Below, one piece after another: positions 24,574 to 37,245 of a DNA stretch of 64,000 bases. Below the pieces are notes generated by a model that saw nothing but the letters and a program-made list of their open reading frames with translations, was not told where the DNA came from and ran no database searches. A program made the translations under genes and the position numbers. The stretch's first letter is position 1; the number at the start of each line of letters is the position of its first letter. The stretch is from Archilochus colubris (taxonomy: Eukaryota; Chordata; Aves; Apodiformes; Trochilidae), in contig CM041083.1 of assembly GCA_023079485.1 (NCBI GenBank), forward strand, positions 60,827,810 to 60,891,809, in the 5' to 3' direction.

Positions 24574-27194
24574 CCCAAAAGTATCTCCAAGCATTCCCCC
24601 CAGCGATGGCTCCTCCAAAATTAACACTCTAACATTGCCTTAAGGATGAAAGCATGAGCTCACCACTGCCTCCAGCCACTCTGACAAGAAGGCAATGCTG
24701 ACTCTACCTGTTTTAAGACGTCACAGGTGATTTACTAGAAGGACACCAGCACAAACCTGCCCTCTGCTTCCCTTTACAGGTGCTGGGCTGACATCTATAA
24801 ATTAACTCTTTCTGTGTCCTTCAACTGGAATAGCTCCATTACAGACAGCAGTGTAAAACATAGGACTCCCAAATAAAGTGTCTTCTGATTTTTTTAGATA
24901 TATGGGTAATGGGCAGGAAAAAAAAATGTTTTATTTGAACTTCACTAGTAAAATAAGGAATTATTCTGAAACATCAGTGCAGATTAAAGACTCCTGAATC
25001 TGCAGTATCATCAAACCCAACTGTTTGGATACCTATCTCTGCTATCAAGGCTAAAGCTGAGTTTAACCTTTTCCTGTCTCTAATTATTTTTCTCAGAGCT
25101 GTGACTGGTGATTTTAATTAAGGCTGTCTGCCCATCCTTCAGGTTCCTCTAATTTTTGCTAAATTTTAACCACTGCTTAATAATGGTAAAGTAGACAATA
25201 ATCCGTCTGGTGCATCTTAATTTAGAAATACTTCTAATTTTAATCTACCTTCATTAATAAGGATAGTGAGCAGGTAAATCCCACCTCCTTTCATGCATTG
25301 TCAGAACTCTGCACAGGTGCTGTATGTTTAAATTACATAGTTCTCTGATTCAGAAAATCTTGACAGAATATGTTCAAAATTACTAGCACAAGACTATAAA
25401 AGTAGATAATATCAAAACCAGCAGTAGATTTCAGTATTTTTTTGCCTCCAATCTCATTTTTAATCCACTAGTATAGTTTATTAAAGATAGTTTTAGCTCA
25501 GATTCTATTCTCTTGATATTCTATAATACTGACTTGTAATACTAGTTGCCACTCTTATTTTTATGTCAGATTATCACAGAGTAAAATTCCCTTAACCATT
25601 AGCAAATGGAACAGTTACTCACTGATGGTAGTGTGGAATATTACACAGGACTTTCAACTCGTCTTCAAAACTGCAGTTTACTGAGTTAATACTTCAAATA
25701 CCATGGATGGCACATCAGCCACTCAAGGTACAATGATAAAATTGATTTAAATTTTATTCTATTATAGCACATTTAGGTACAATAGTGACAGGCTCCAGAT
25801 AAAAATAAAAAAAAATAATAATTTTTAAAAACTTTACTATTACTCAGAGATCTCCACACTTTCTCACTTTCTTCTATTTGCTTCTGCCATCTTTCCCTCT
25901 CAGCTGTTCAGACACCAGTGCACTGAGATTTGTCATTAGCCAGTGAGGGTGGGTCTTTTAATTACAGATCCCTTCAAAAATATAGGAAGGCTTCTTCCAA
26001 TTTTAGTATCTGTTAACAGCAGGCTAAAAAAAAAAAATATGTAATGTCAATATTCTGAAGCAGAACTGCTTACATTAAAATCATTACTAAGAGAAACCGG
26101 GCTATGCACTGACAGTAAATGTTCTAAAGAAAAATTCATTCTTCTAGGGGAAAAGATACATATATTGTGGATCATTTTTTGAGAAGTAGATGCACATTGA
26201 AAAGCAAGGTGGCTTTTCTATTAGCATAACAAATGTAGCCAAAAAGATTCTGGATGGAAAACTGCAGCAGCACCTGGGAATTTGTTGGCACTGATGTGCT
26301 GACTCAAGTCAGTGGAAGAACAGTATGAATACATGGCCAATCATTTCTCAGGTAACCACGGGTAATTTCCATGTCTGTTCTGCTGATTATGAATTATTTA
26401 TGCTTCACCTATTGTTTGTTCTAGCAATTGCTAAGTAAACAGTTATGAAATGCTTGAATGTACGGAATAGGAGCATGACTAATGCTCAAACAAAAAAACA
26501 GGTCTGGGGACAGCAGACTGACTTTGTACCCAATGAAAGACAACTACAGAATACAGAACTCTACATGTAGATTCAGCATGCATAAATATGTACAAGCACA
26601 CACATAGCTGTGTAATCTGCATGCACCTGCATGAATATAGCCAAAATTAATAATGCCTTAAAAAGAGGAATATATATAAATACATTTAAATCTTTATTTG
26701 ATTTTAAAAGCCATAGAGATAACCTTTGAACGCATAAGCACTGATACACAATGAATAATGCACTGAGAGTACACGGACCCTTAGAGAGATCCAGAAGATG
26801 TCATTGCAGCTTTATAACATCAGGTCAGGATAGAATCTCTTTTGTCCCTTACTTCTTCTACCACAAATCCAACGAAGTTCCTGAAAAACTTACCCACAGA
26901 TGTCAAAAGACTTTCTAAAGATGGCTAGGGATTATTTTAGCTCACATATGTGTAGAAGATATGCTTAAACTCATGCAATGAGCTTAAAGGATTTTACCAC
27001 GTGAAAGTAATCATGCCATTCTTCATGCAACATGCAACCAATTTGCACCTGATTCTGAAATCCCATTTTGTTTCTTTTTGTGTTGCACCCTCTTAACCAT
27101 GAGGTAAATCTGTGCTCACCCCTCTCCTGACTGCCAAGCCTAAAGTGAACGTAGTTATTCTATAGGCAGGAGGAGACTCAATTCACAAAGGTAA

Positions 27195-27208
27195 CCACTA
27201 GAGGTCAG
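27195..27208 (+). promoter_or_regulatory. CTCF-like motif
   Basis: CCACTAGAGGTCAG differs by one base from the CTCF core form CCACTAGAGGGCAG. It lies in a short stretch less AT-rich than its flanks, about 10 kb upstream of the MTPN promoter. One-mismatch matches of this type occur by chance, so occupancy is uncertain. Confidence 0.3.
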
Positions 27209-28081
27209 GCAGGACGCAATTCATGGCAGCAAAGAGTCGGGAGATGATTCTCAAAAGTGGCTTAAGCAAGAGGAACGAGTGACCAGAGTGATGCTTCATA
27301 AAGCAGAATTATGTATTCGCTGGTTTTCATATCAGAAAGAAAAAAAGTGGTCTTGAAAATGGATATCTTGATGGCATATTACATGCACTGATATGAAGGT
27401 AATGGTGAGGAAATAGTTCTATTAGACAAAAAACAGGTTTGGGGTTAAATGTAGACATTGCATATAAAGTTGGTTATAGTAAGCATCCTACTCATCTCAC
27501 TCAAGTCTTCAAATCTACCTCAAGTTTACTTGTTGACAGGATTTTCAGCTGCCATTGGATGCATTTTTTCCAGTTATAAGTTACTGAAATATTCAAAATA
27601 GTTCAGTAGCTCCTTTCCAGCCACCCGGTTGTCACTTTTAGTGAGCTCCTCAGTGACATCTATTCCTTCTGGGGGTGCACAAATGATCACTTTTTGTCAC
27701 AAAGCCAGTAGCATCACTCAGTGATAGAGCCAATTTGCAGCTACCAGTGCCTTCTTTGCCTCCCAGACTTTTCCTGTCCACAAATGTGCTACTTCTGATC
27801 AAAATGTCCCTCCCTTCCAATATGCATTTTCATATTCCCTTGCAGCCTACAGGGGTATGAGTTCAAGGGTTAGTAAGGAGAGTGTGTTTTAGCAAACTTC
27901 CTCAACCATTCATATTTCTTTTTCCCATAAAACTCTTCACTACCTTGTGTACTCATCATCCTGCCTGACGTGCACCTGAGTGCATACACATTCCTGACAG
28001 AACTTCTACCTTTCTTGGAAAAACATTTTCTTGGAAGCATTTAAAACAATTCCACAAATATTGACATTAAGGTGGGCTCAG

Positions 28082-28142
28082 TAATAAATAAATAAATATT
28101 TATATTTTAAAATATATATTTAGTTATATTTATAAATAAATG
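28082..28142. repeat. AT-rich (AAAT)n-like low-complexity tract
   Basis: The AATAAATAAATAAATATTTA pattern continues into ATATATATTTAG and ATTTATAAATAAATG. No other feature was seen. Confidence 0.8.
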
Positions 28143-29561
28143 TAAATAGTGGCTTTGGTTAGTTAACTCACTTGACAATAGCAATGTAACATTTGTTATG
28201 TTTCACATCTACCTGTATCTCCTACATTCCTAATTCCATATAGATGGAATATATCTATACTTGAGATACCTGTCTCATAGCTCTGTCAAAAATTATACCT
28301 TCACCAAGAACAGAATTTTATTCAGGTTACTCCAAAACCTGTCTAGGTACTTGCCATCTACTGGCCTGTGGGATAGTTAAGTAGATAAGACTTCGGTGAT
28401 ATTAGGCAGAGATATGTACTAAATTTAGATTTACTTACAATAAGATGGGAAATATAAAATGGAAAATATGTAATATGTGTTAATAGTTAAGAAACAATCT
28501 GTTACTCTTTTAATACTTGATGATTTTTAATAACTTTCCGTCTACAACAGCCAATGTCATAAGTCCTGTATCTTCTATGCAGCTGCTTCAGTGGCAGAAC
28601 TGACCTCTCACCAAGTGGGGCATATCAGGAACTGGGAAACCTTCTGTTCTGGATTTGTATGTGAACAGATAAAAATTAAATTCTAATTGCTTTGTGTCAT
28701 GGTGCAAACTTTTTTCAGCAAACGCAATTCATACCGACTTGCTTACTTATAGTAAGAATGGTTTAGGCTTGATCACAATTAATAGGGGCTATAAAAATAA
28801 AATGAAAGGTGGTATAAAAATCTGTTCTGTGTCTTGTGTACCTTTACATTTTATATATGTAACACTGGTGTTCTATTAAGTCTACATCATATGCATAGAC
28901 AAATACCCACATATTTTTTAGAAGACCAGTCAGCAGTTTCCATGGAGAGGAACAAAGAATTATAAAAACAGAAAAAAACATGGTTTATCTCTTGATTTTA
29001 TTAGCATTATCCCTGCAAAGCCCTGAATGTCCCATCTCACAGCAGCAAGAAACTGGCAAGTAACACGTGGAGGAGAGAGAAATACATGCCACAGCTCTAT
29101 GCATAGGACAGCAGAAGCTTTATTATTAGCATATAGACCACATAAGCTGCAATTGTATTTCAAATAGAATTGTGATAAAACACTCCCAGCACTCAATAAG
29201 ATGCTACTAGTGATTCTGCAAGCTCATATAGATGACAGCAGAAACAGAGGGTGGATATGGAATGACACACAGTATGTGATCAGTATGTGTTGATTTATCC
29301 ATATAGGCTGTATTGACACTTTGCTTCTCTCTTCCATCCCCTTTGGCAGAAAGAGTAGATGTATTTTCACAAGAACAGTGACAGAGATCCTGAGCATATT
29401 GATTGAATGCTGCAAAGCAGGGATAACAAGTGGCTATGCAAATTCATGGTGGGTGAGCACAATGCTTTATGAATAGTTATAGCTGCAGAAATATTCTGGG
29501 CAAAGGATTCTCTCCTTTAAAATCTCCCTAATCTGTAAGAAATTAAACGAAGATGTCTTCA

Positions 29562-29832
29562 TAGGACAAGGAGTAATGGTTTTAAAGTGGATGAGGGTAG
29601 ATTTAGGTTAGTCATTAGGAAGAAATTCTTCACTCTGAGGGTGATGAGACGCTAGAACAGGTTGCCCAGGGAGGTTGTGGATGTCCCATCCCTGGAAGTG
29701 TTCAGGGTGAGGTTGGGTGGGGCTTTGTGCAACCTGGTCTAGTGGGAGGTGTCCCTACCCATGGCAGGGGGGTTGGAACTGGATGATCTTCAAGGTCCCT
29801 TCCAACCCAAACCATTCTGTGATTCTATGATT
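29562..29832 (+). mobile_element. CR1 LINE, 3' UTR fragment
   Basis: The segment runs 'ggacaaggagtaatggtttt', 'attaggaagaaattcttcac', 'caggttgcccagggaggttg', 'aggtcccttccaacccaaacc' and ends ATTCTGTGATTCTATGATT. It contains only the 3' UTR, with no ORF2 sequence. Sequence decay is low. Confidence 0.93.
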
Positions 29833-32800
29833 AGCACATGCACAGTTAAAAATACAAATAAACCATGACAGAATCAGGAGGGGCTGCAATACACCATCCT
29901 TTCCATTACTGAGGGTAATGCAGATACATAGGGTAGGGGGCCACTGGATGGCATAGAGCAGAGGCACCTGAGCTGATCCCACTGCTCCAGAAAAGTATCC
30001 CTTAGGATGAAAAAAAAGCAATGCAGGTGTTTATGTCTGTAGTGCATATGGGTAATGTAAGAATTATGGTCTGTTAACACTAAGGGTGGCTGTATACTTT
30101 GTCTCTGTACCCAGTGTTACAAACATCAGCAGTGTTTCTGAAGTTTGACATACACAGGACATCACTTATCTGACAGAATACACCGAGCACCACTTAGCTC
30201 CCCTGTTCAGACTATTGTAAGGCTCCTGCAGTATTCCCACACAGTATATTGGAATAATGCATATTAAGGGATTGACAGGCCCTTGAATAACTGCACTATT
30301 AAGGTGAAATATATAATTTTAAGCTGTTTAAAGTTAAGATGAAATTTATTCCTCCCATCCCCTGGGAAGACCATGAACAATACAGCAAAAAAAAAAATAC
30401 CTTGGGAGGGTGGGAGGGGCTGGCATTGCAACACAACATCGCTCCAGACTGTACTGTACTGGAGTTGCTCACCAAATTGAGAGCAAAATGTTTCATAATC
30501 CATACAATCCATGCAACAAAAAGAGATATACACCCACTGATGGGAGCTATCTGCTTTTGCAAAAGAAGGAGAACCTAGCTCAAACTCTTACATAAATAGA
30601 TTATGGTAAGAGCATTACCACAGTTCTGCCTGTTAATATGAAGAGATAATCTTTGTAGTAAATAGCAAATGGACAAGAGGGAGTAAAAAAAAAATATGAA
30701 GAAATAATTCAAGAATGAAAATGACTAAGCTAAAAAAAAAAAAAGTTTTTTAAACTAGTAAGAAAGTTGCTGATTAAAACTGAACATCAAATTACATTGG
30801 TATCTGTAAAACACTGAAAAGGGATCCCAAGCACAGTGCTTTTAGTTGATATATCATGTCTGTATTCTTACAAAAAACCACACAACTGGAAACATGACTG
30901 AAATATAAATTATATTAAAATATAGATAATTACAGTGAAAGAAGAAAATTTTTATTAATGTAGAAATACAAGCTTTTTCAGTGCAATACCAGGAACAAAT
31001 ATCTGCAGTGAGGCTAAAGCCTTTCTTAAACCCATTTCCAAGCATACTTATTTTATTTATATAAACAGTCTGCAAAAGCAGTATATGTTTCATTTCAGGG
31101 ACAAAATCTACCTCTAAACAAAGTATCCTAATTTTTTTTTTTAGGTTTTTTTTTCCCTTAATTCCACTCCAAGAAGAGTAGTAACAAACATAAATGCTTC
31201 CTCACGTTTACCTGCCCTGCATCTTGGCATAGGGTTGTCAGGAACAATCTCATCGACCATATATTCCTAATACTTTTTTCATTGATACAGCATCCTTCAT
31301 CTGAGACTCTTAATGCTCTTCACATTTACAGATAAGTATGAGATTATGGATGGGAAAATCAAGACATAGCAAACGATGGTTTGGACAACAGTGTCTCCTT
31401 GTGGCTCCACAACTGTTATTGTTACTGCTTGCTGTTTGTTAAACATCACAAACCCAAGAAACAAAAGGAAGTTATTGTCCTTGCCCTTTGATTCATAATC
31501 AGAGACCCAGTTTATTTAATTATGCATTACAATGCACAAAATATTCATCAAGATATGAGAGTGTTTAAATCAGCACCAGTGTACATAACTGGATGAGTTT
31601 TGCTATATTCTACTGTAAGCCTTGGTTTATCTTCTGATGCTCACAGGGCAATTAGTGAACCAGCAAACAATCTGCATAAAGCCAGGACCCTTCTGCTCTG
31701 AAATGTTACATCTCAGGGTGAAAGCAAAGGTCCAGATCTTATTATGGTACTAAATGGAACATTAACCTACACGTTTTATCAGTGTTTTCAATTGCTCAAT
31801 CAATAAATTCTCTGTATATAAACTGTATGATAAAATCTGGGCATTCTGAACTTGAAAACTGTGGGTCTGACTTAAAAAGATTTATTCCTTAGTTTGTAAT
31901 TGCAAGCTATGTACTTCCTAGAACAATTATAGTTCACATTAAACACACAGAATATATACAATCTGAAATCTGTGTACCATACTCAAGCAGTTATGTTTGC
32001 TTCTACTGCTCACAGCTACATCCATAAACACTGTTCCATAAAACAGTCAAAGGCAGAAATACAGCATATTTCATACTTTTTACACTGTGTTTAAATTTTT
32101 TTACAGTGTATTTCATCTGTTTTTATGTGGGCGATATAAATGCTCATGTTTAAGCTTCATTTCGTAACTTGGGATGCTGAATTAAAATTGTTCATTTTAT
32201 GATTTAGTTTGAAAGTGGAGGGGTTTAGACAGTGCTTAAAGCACTAAAAAAATGATGAGATTGTTCCAAAATGAACCAGATTTGGAAGCCAGAAGTCAAT
32301 GCCTCTCCTGGTAGCAGAATCTTGCAACCATGAAAAAAAGGGAGTTCCAGGAAATTCTCAGATTAATAAGGGTAAGAAAACCCTAATACATGCTCAAGTA
32401 CACAGTCTGTGAGTGGAAAATTGCAGATCTAACGAGCAAAAGATCCAGAGGCAGCTTCTCTGTTCAGCAACATCTTCCAAGTTTCTTTTAAGACAAACCC
32501 AAACCCGAAAACAAAACAAAAATCTGAAAGACTGCACACAACTGTCTGCTCTCTCAAGGCACTGATCTGGATGGAAATGTAAATGAAAGCAATGGAAGGT
32601 TTAAGCATTAAATGCTTTATTCCTGCTTATCTTGAAACGTTTAAAACTTTTTTGTTCTACTTCTGGAACCATCCAACCTCTCCAGTTGCTCGTTCACCCA
32701 CACCAACTTACACTCACTTTCCAAACTGTAACTTTCACAGAGATGCCTCCTCTGAATTAAGAAAAAAAATGCATGAAAAGATGTAATTTTTTTTCCTCAG

Positions 32801-33409
32801 TGGCTGTGCTTGCTTTAAAAAAGGCAGAATTTTGCTATCTGAAATTCTTCTCAATAAAGCCAAGCAACTTCTGTTTTAACTTAATCTAAAATCCCAGACT
32901 TTCACCTATAGTATCAGAATTTAGAATTAACTCCATGCAGATGAGCAAGTTCAATCATAATTTATTTTCCCTTAGTTCAATCATAATTTATTTTCATTTA
33001 GCTAGAAAATCACATTGGTACTGCTTTTAGTAAGTCAGTTGTTTATTGCTTTAACGAGTACTGTAAAACAATGTTGCTTATGTTTCCCCTTTGTCAATAA
33101 ATGTGCCTAAGGCACCCAACTCTGATTTGCTTACTAGCAAAGATTTCACCTTTGTCAGCACTGCAAAGCCCATGCTGTTGTGAAAAGGCAAACTGCAACC
33201 TATTCAAACTCTTGCACTATCAGCAAAGCTTTGAGCTAAGTTCTCCCGATTGTGATGCTCAGCTATCCTGAACAGTCCCTTGCTTTGGAACAGAGACTGT
33301 GTTATCACTCATGCCAGCATGAGCTCTCTGGTGTTTCATCTTTGATCAAAACAGTTTGCTTGAAGAGAGCTTCAGCCTTCACATAAATAACCTGTAATAT
33401 GTGACTGAT
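29833..33409. other. Intergenic, no gene recognised
   Basis: There are only short overlapping frames and poly-A/T runs (for example 30732-30755 and 31132-31153). The 26-bp tandem duplication lies at 32.95 kb. Confidence 0.6.
32948..32999. repeat. 26-bp tandem duplication, two copies
   Basis: The 26-bp unit at 32948-32973 (AGTTCAATCATAATTTATTT plus six more bases) is repeated at 32974-32999 with one difference near its end. It is a simple recent tandem duplication. Confidence 0.85.
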
Positions 33410-33950
33410 CTTTTCTAGTCATTACTTGTGAGGCTGCAGATGGAGTACTGCTCCTAGTTGCAGGCTCTCTGCAGTAAAAAAGATACTGCCATACTTGAGC
33501 GAGTCCTCAGAAGATGACCAAGATGATAAGCTGACATAAACACATGACATATGACAAAAAGCTGAAAGAAATTGGTTTGTCTGGCCCTGAGATGACAAGG
33601 TTAAAGAGGGGGGACTCATTCTGCTGTCTTCAACTAACTACAGTCATAGAGAGAGAAGACAGAACCAAACTCTTCTTAAAGATATAGATATGTGATAAAA
33701 AGTAAGAAATACAAAGTTACAACAGATAAATTTTTATTAGATATAATGATTTTCTGTTTGTTCGTTTTGTGAAAGCAGATAGACATTGGAATTTCTTGCC
33801 AGGAAAAGTTGTGAGTTTGTCACACTTTGAGATATTCAGAACTCGACTGGAAAAGTCTGTGAGCAACCTCATTGAAGTTAGCCCTGATAAAAATAGGGAT
33901 TGGGTCAGATGACTGTAGAGGCTCCTTCCAACATACATTATTTTATGTTT
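33410..33950 (+). mobile_element. CR1 LINE, old 3' end
   Basis: Recognisable segments occur in CR1 order: 'aggctgcagatggagtactg', 'agcgagtcctcagaagatgacc', 'gacattggaatttcttgcca', 'gagatattcagaactcgactgg', 'tcagatgactgtagaggctccttccaa'. The ending is decayed. Divergence is high, so edges are approximate. Confidence 0.75.
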
Positions 33951-36414
33951 CTTTAATTTTATTATTTTAATTTAGAGAAATAAATGAGATTATAAGGAGA
34001 CAATGTCTTGAACTTCCATTTCCTATTAATTGCTCCTGAAATGAGAAGTAAGGTTATAAAGGCAAGGTATCTTCTCTTGAGTGAACACACAAAGATTTAA
34101 ATTAATTTTAGTCATGGACACAGTAATAATGACTTATATTCCTTAAATAAAAGGTACAGTACTTAAATGTGAAATAAACAAAGAAAACTACATAAGCCTA
34201 CTGACATCTTCAAATTATAATGAAAGACAAAGCCTAAGGGCAAAAGGAGATTTGTAGTCTGTATTAATAAATAAGCCCAGGCTGGTTATTTATGCGTCAA
34301 GCCTCCAAACCACTATCCACCTTCTGATCTTGCTGGGAGTATCTGTCAACACTGATACACACCTTGCTTCAGTTTTAAAAGCCATTCCCTTGCTCACGAA
34401 TTGCTAAACTGACTTCTCAATCAAAGTGTCTTAGGAAAAAGCAGGTCCATGCCTTTAGAAGATGCACTTACACAGCAGGCTGCCCTTGCTCGCTACTGAA
34501 GACTGGCAACCAAGTTACTGTATTACTTTTTAAGGTCCAGCCTCATTAAGATTCATGAAAAAGCTCCCAAAAGTGGAACAATATCTGTTATTTCAAGTAC
34601 GACAACAAATAAAGTCTGCAGCTGTTGGGTTCCCCTGACTGCAAGCCGGCTTGACCTCAGGATTGAAAAAGTAACTCTTATTTCATTTTTCTTTCCTTAT
34701 TCCTTCAGACACTTCGTATCGCAGATGGTCAAACCAAAGGTTAGGAAGAAATTCAGTTGCAGTCATCCCAGCAAATACTGAACTATCTCACTAGAGATTC
34801 ACTCTAAAGAAAGTACCTAAGAAGAGAGGTGATGCTTATCTTTAATATCCTATATAAGAAGGTTTGAGATGCATGGACCAAAACCAAAACTATTTTGGCT
34901 AAGGTTAATTAAAACAGCTGCTGCATTTAAAAAGTGGAAGGCATTAGCATTTCTTCTCTGGTAATCTCTATGGCTGGAAAACTGCAACAAATAGTATAAA
35001 TATGACCAACTAATAGATGGAAAACAAACTGTCCAATTTTCACCTGCCATTCCAAAATCTCTTGTGTCAATTCCATAACTTTTTCTAGTCTGCTGTCTGT
35101 TAATTTTATTATCTCAACAGAATGCATTCTATATGATGATTTTATTTTATTACTGCTTGGTTATTATTGCTGAACTAACATATGTCCTGGAAATGTTTGG
35201 GATTACACAAAGGGAATATACTAAACATGAGATCAGACATGAACTTTTAAATAAAAACTGGAGTGTAACAGTATGTACTCAAGCCTCTTTCTTGGGTTTT
35301 AGGCTGTTATTTTTATTATAATTTTAATTTGGATAGTTAATTTTATAAGATTGTTTTGTGTTCTAGACTGTATGTATACTGCAATTGTTATTTATACAGG
35401 TATATACATTGTATAGTAGTGACATATAAATGAAAAAAAATATTTCTTTGTTGAAACAGGTAAATGCAAAACAACACATGCAAAAGCATACAGGTAAATA
35501 TGTGAAGGCATGTGGAAAAAATAGTGGTTTATATTCTGTGAGATTCACTTACAGAACAGGAGACTATAAAATTAAGCAGTGAATAAACAGTATTTATGCA
35601 GGTAGTGTAAGCATTTACAAACCAGTGCAAGGACACTTGACAATTTATCTTTCATGGGTTTGTCTTCTTTTTCTTTAATGACATTGGGAAAAGGAACAAG
35701 AAAAAAAAATCACGTATTCCAAAATTTCAGTTTATGTGAAATCAGTAACTAACCCAAGTTGGAGGGGTATAGATTTTTGTTTCCTTGCAAGTAGCTACGT
35801 AGGTATTTCAGTTTAATACCATGTAATGCCTGAAACGAATGTGTGAAGTCATATATTTACCATTTTTGTGCAGAAATAATAATTAAACCCCCCTAAAACT
35901 CAAAAGAATCATGTGTTTTATGTCAACTCCCTCAACTCTCCCTTTACAAATCTTTGGTCTTATGAGGGAGTGCCCTCTCCTCACTAAAACACTGCTGACC
36001 TGGGACAGTATATGTACATTTTCATAGTATTGCCAGACTGGGTGCAGTCACAGCAGATCAGCTCTAGTTGCAAGGGTGTTCAGGATGATGTTTGCCAGAG
36101 GGTGTCAGGAAGAGTGGCAGCTTACGAAGAGTCACGACTCACCCAACAGGCTGCATGTTCCATAGGCAAAACATGTGGTTTCAAAAACCAGATGTAACCA
36201 CCAAGTGCCAACATATTAATTAATTACCATATACACCCTTTTATGTTTCCTCTGATGTTTTGAAAGCATTATGTTAATTATTCACAGCATGTTCAGTGCC
36301 TCGGGTTTTGTAGAACAGCTATTTACATCCTTAGTTGCTCAGTGGCAAAAGATATTTAAACTCGCAGCTCCCCAGCCTGTGTGGAGGCAGAAGCCAGCGG
36401 CCCACAGCCTCTCC
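33951..36414. other. Immediate upstream flank of the MTPN CpG island
   Basis: AT-rich DNA contains no gene or recognised repeat. Composition turns CpG-rich at about 36.4 kb, where the promoter island begins. Confidence 0.65.
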
Positions 36415-36626
36415 ATCCCCCCGTAGAGCAGGACGGAATCCCGCGTCCCCGGTATGCCGCATCATCCTGGGCAGAGACGCAACACCCCATGCACCTCTTC
36501 CGTAGGGTCCCGGACATAGAGTGAGGCAAACGCAGGGTTGCCCAGCGCCTCAGGAGAGCCACAAGTCTCACCTTCCAGCTCGCAGCAGGGCCAGCGAGAC
36601 ACCCGCCGGTGCCCAGCGAAGGCCTC

Positions 36627-36640
36627 GTTACTATAGCAAC
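36627..36640. promoter_or_regulatory. X-box (RFX-family binding site)
   Basis: GTTACTATAGCAAC is a near-perfect inverted repeat of the RFX half site (GTTRCY / RGCAAC), with one mismatch between the arms. It sits about 550 bp upstream of the MTPN start codon at the upstream side of the CpG island. RFX factors bind such sites in promoters of ciliary and some general genes. Binding here is inferred from the motif only. Confidence 0.55.
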
Positions 36641-36651
36641 CCTCGGACGAA

Positions 36652-36659
36652 GGGGCGGG
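36652..36659 (+). promoter_or_regulatory. GC box (SP/KLF site)
   Basis: GGGGCGGG lies 12 bases downstream of the X-box, in the upstream part of the CpG island. It fits the SP1/KLF consensus. Such sites are common in CpG islands, so its individual weight is small. Confidence 0.45.
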
Positions 36660-36680
36660 AAGAGGCCGCGGAAATACTTT

Positions 36681-36690
36681 GCGCATGCGC
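36681..36690. promoter_or_regulatory. NRF1 site 1
   Basis: GCGCATGCGC is the exact palindromic NRF1 consensus. NRF1 commonly drives broadly expressed CpG-island promoters. A second identical site follows 99 bases downstream. Confidence 0.6.
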
Positions 36691-36779
36691 CGTGTCGCTC
36701 CAATCCCGCCCCCCCACCCCACCCCACCTCGCCGCCCGTGGCATCTCCAGGAAGACGGGGGCGGGTTCAATGGTGGGAG

Positions 36780-36789
36780 GCGCATGCGC
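36780..36789. promoter_or_regulatory. NRF1 site 2
   Basis: This is a second exact GCGCATGCGC palindrome, extended to GGCGCATGCGCC. Two perfect copies within 110 bp make NRF1 control of MTPN a reasonable inference. Confidence 0.6.
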
Positions 36790-36877
36790 CTCGCTCACTT
36801 TCTCGGGTGGGAGTGGAGTGAGGGGGGGCTCGGCGGGTGTGCAGCGGAGAGAGGGAGGGAAGAGGGAGGGGAGGTGA

Positions 36878-37204
36878 ATGGCAGCCGGAAGCGGAAGCGC
36901 AGCGGCGCAAGTAAACGGCTTTTCCCTTCGGAACGGCGGCTTGTCCCGTGCTTCCCTCAGCCCGCCTGCCCGCCGAGCCACAGCCCAACCGCCGCCCCAA
37001 GCCCCAACCGCCGCCCGCCCCGCCCCGCCCAACCGCCGGCAGCCAGCGGCCGCCAGCCGGGGAGGGGCTCCTGCCTCCGCCCCGCCGCCCTCGCTCCACG
37101 GAGGTGCTGCCGGCCCCCTCGCCGCCTCGCCCGCCCGCCCTCTCCCTCCCGCTTTCCCTGCTAGGCGACCGCGATGTCTGACAAGGAGTTCATGTGGGCC
37201 CTGA
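36878..37204 (+). other. Possible uORF overlapping the MTPN start codon
   Basis: An ATG at 36878 opens a 108-codon frame that runs through the GC-rich leader and stops at TGA 37202-37204, past the MTPN ATG at 37174 and in a different frame. The predicted peptide is Ala/Pro/Arg-rich, which is what GC-rich DNA gives by default, so it probably has no function as a protein. Its start context is weak at -3 (T) with G at +4. It matters only if transcription begins upstream of 36878, where it could lower MTPN translation. Confidence 0.3.
36885..36897 (+). promoter_or_regulatory. Tandem ETS/GABP sites
   Basis: CCGGAAGCGGAAG contains two GGAA cores spaced 6 bases apart, the first in the optimal CCGGAAG context. 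Tandem ETS sites are frequent at start sites of TATA-less genes. This is one candidate location for MTPN transcription initiation. Confidence 0.5.
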
Positions 37205-37245
37205 AAAATGGAGATTTGGATGAAGTGAAGGACTATGTGGCCAAG
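37174..37245 (+). CDS. MTPN: MTPN (myotrophin/V-1) coding exon 1, residues 1-24
   Basis: This exon encodes the N-terminus of myotrophin, beginning [19 protein letters not shown], which forms most of the first ankyrin repeat. Myotrophin is a cytosolic/nuclear protein of about 118 residues, known to bind and sequester the actin capping protein CapZ and reported to influence NF-kB and muscle growth. The ATG has G at -3 and follows a GC-rich 5' UTR inside a CpG island. The exon ends GCC AAG and is followed by the donor GTAGGA, so the intron is phase 0. The reading frame continues into exon 2, 23 kb downstream. Residue 2 is Ser; from memory the mammalian protein has Cys there, a small difference. 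Identification is near certain because the three exons join in frame into one recognised sequence. Confidence 0.97.

Larger units (their letters stand above)
24574..29561. other. Intergenic, CTCF-like motif and AT tract only
   Basis: Long AT-rich DNA with a CTCF-like motif at 27.2 kb and an AT tract at 28.1 kb. No long open frame or mobile element was recognised. Confidence 0.6.

Noticed and set aside
36356..37099. Several overlapping frames on both strands in the CpG island
   Set aside because: GC-rich DNA lacks stop codons in all frames. The Pro/Arg/Gly-rich products are typical artefacts, apart from the uORF noted for its position only.
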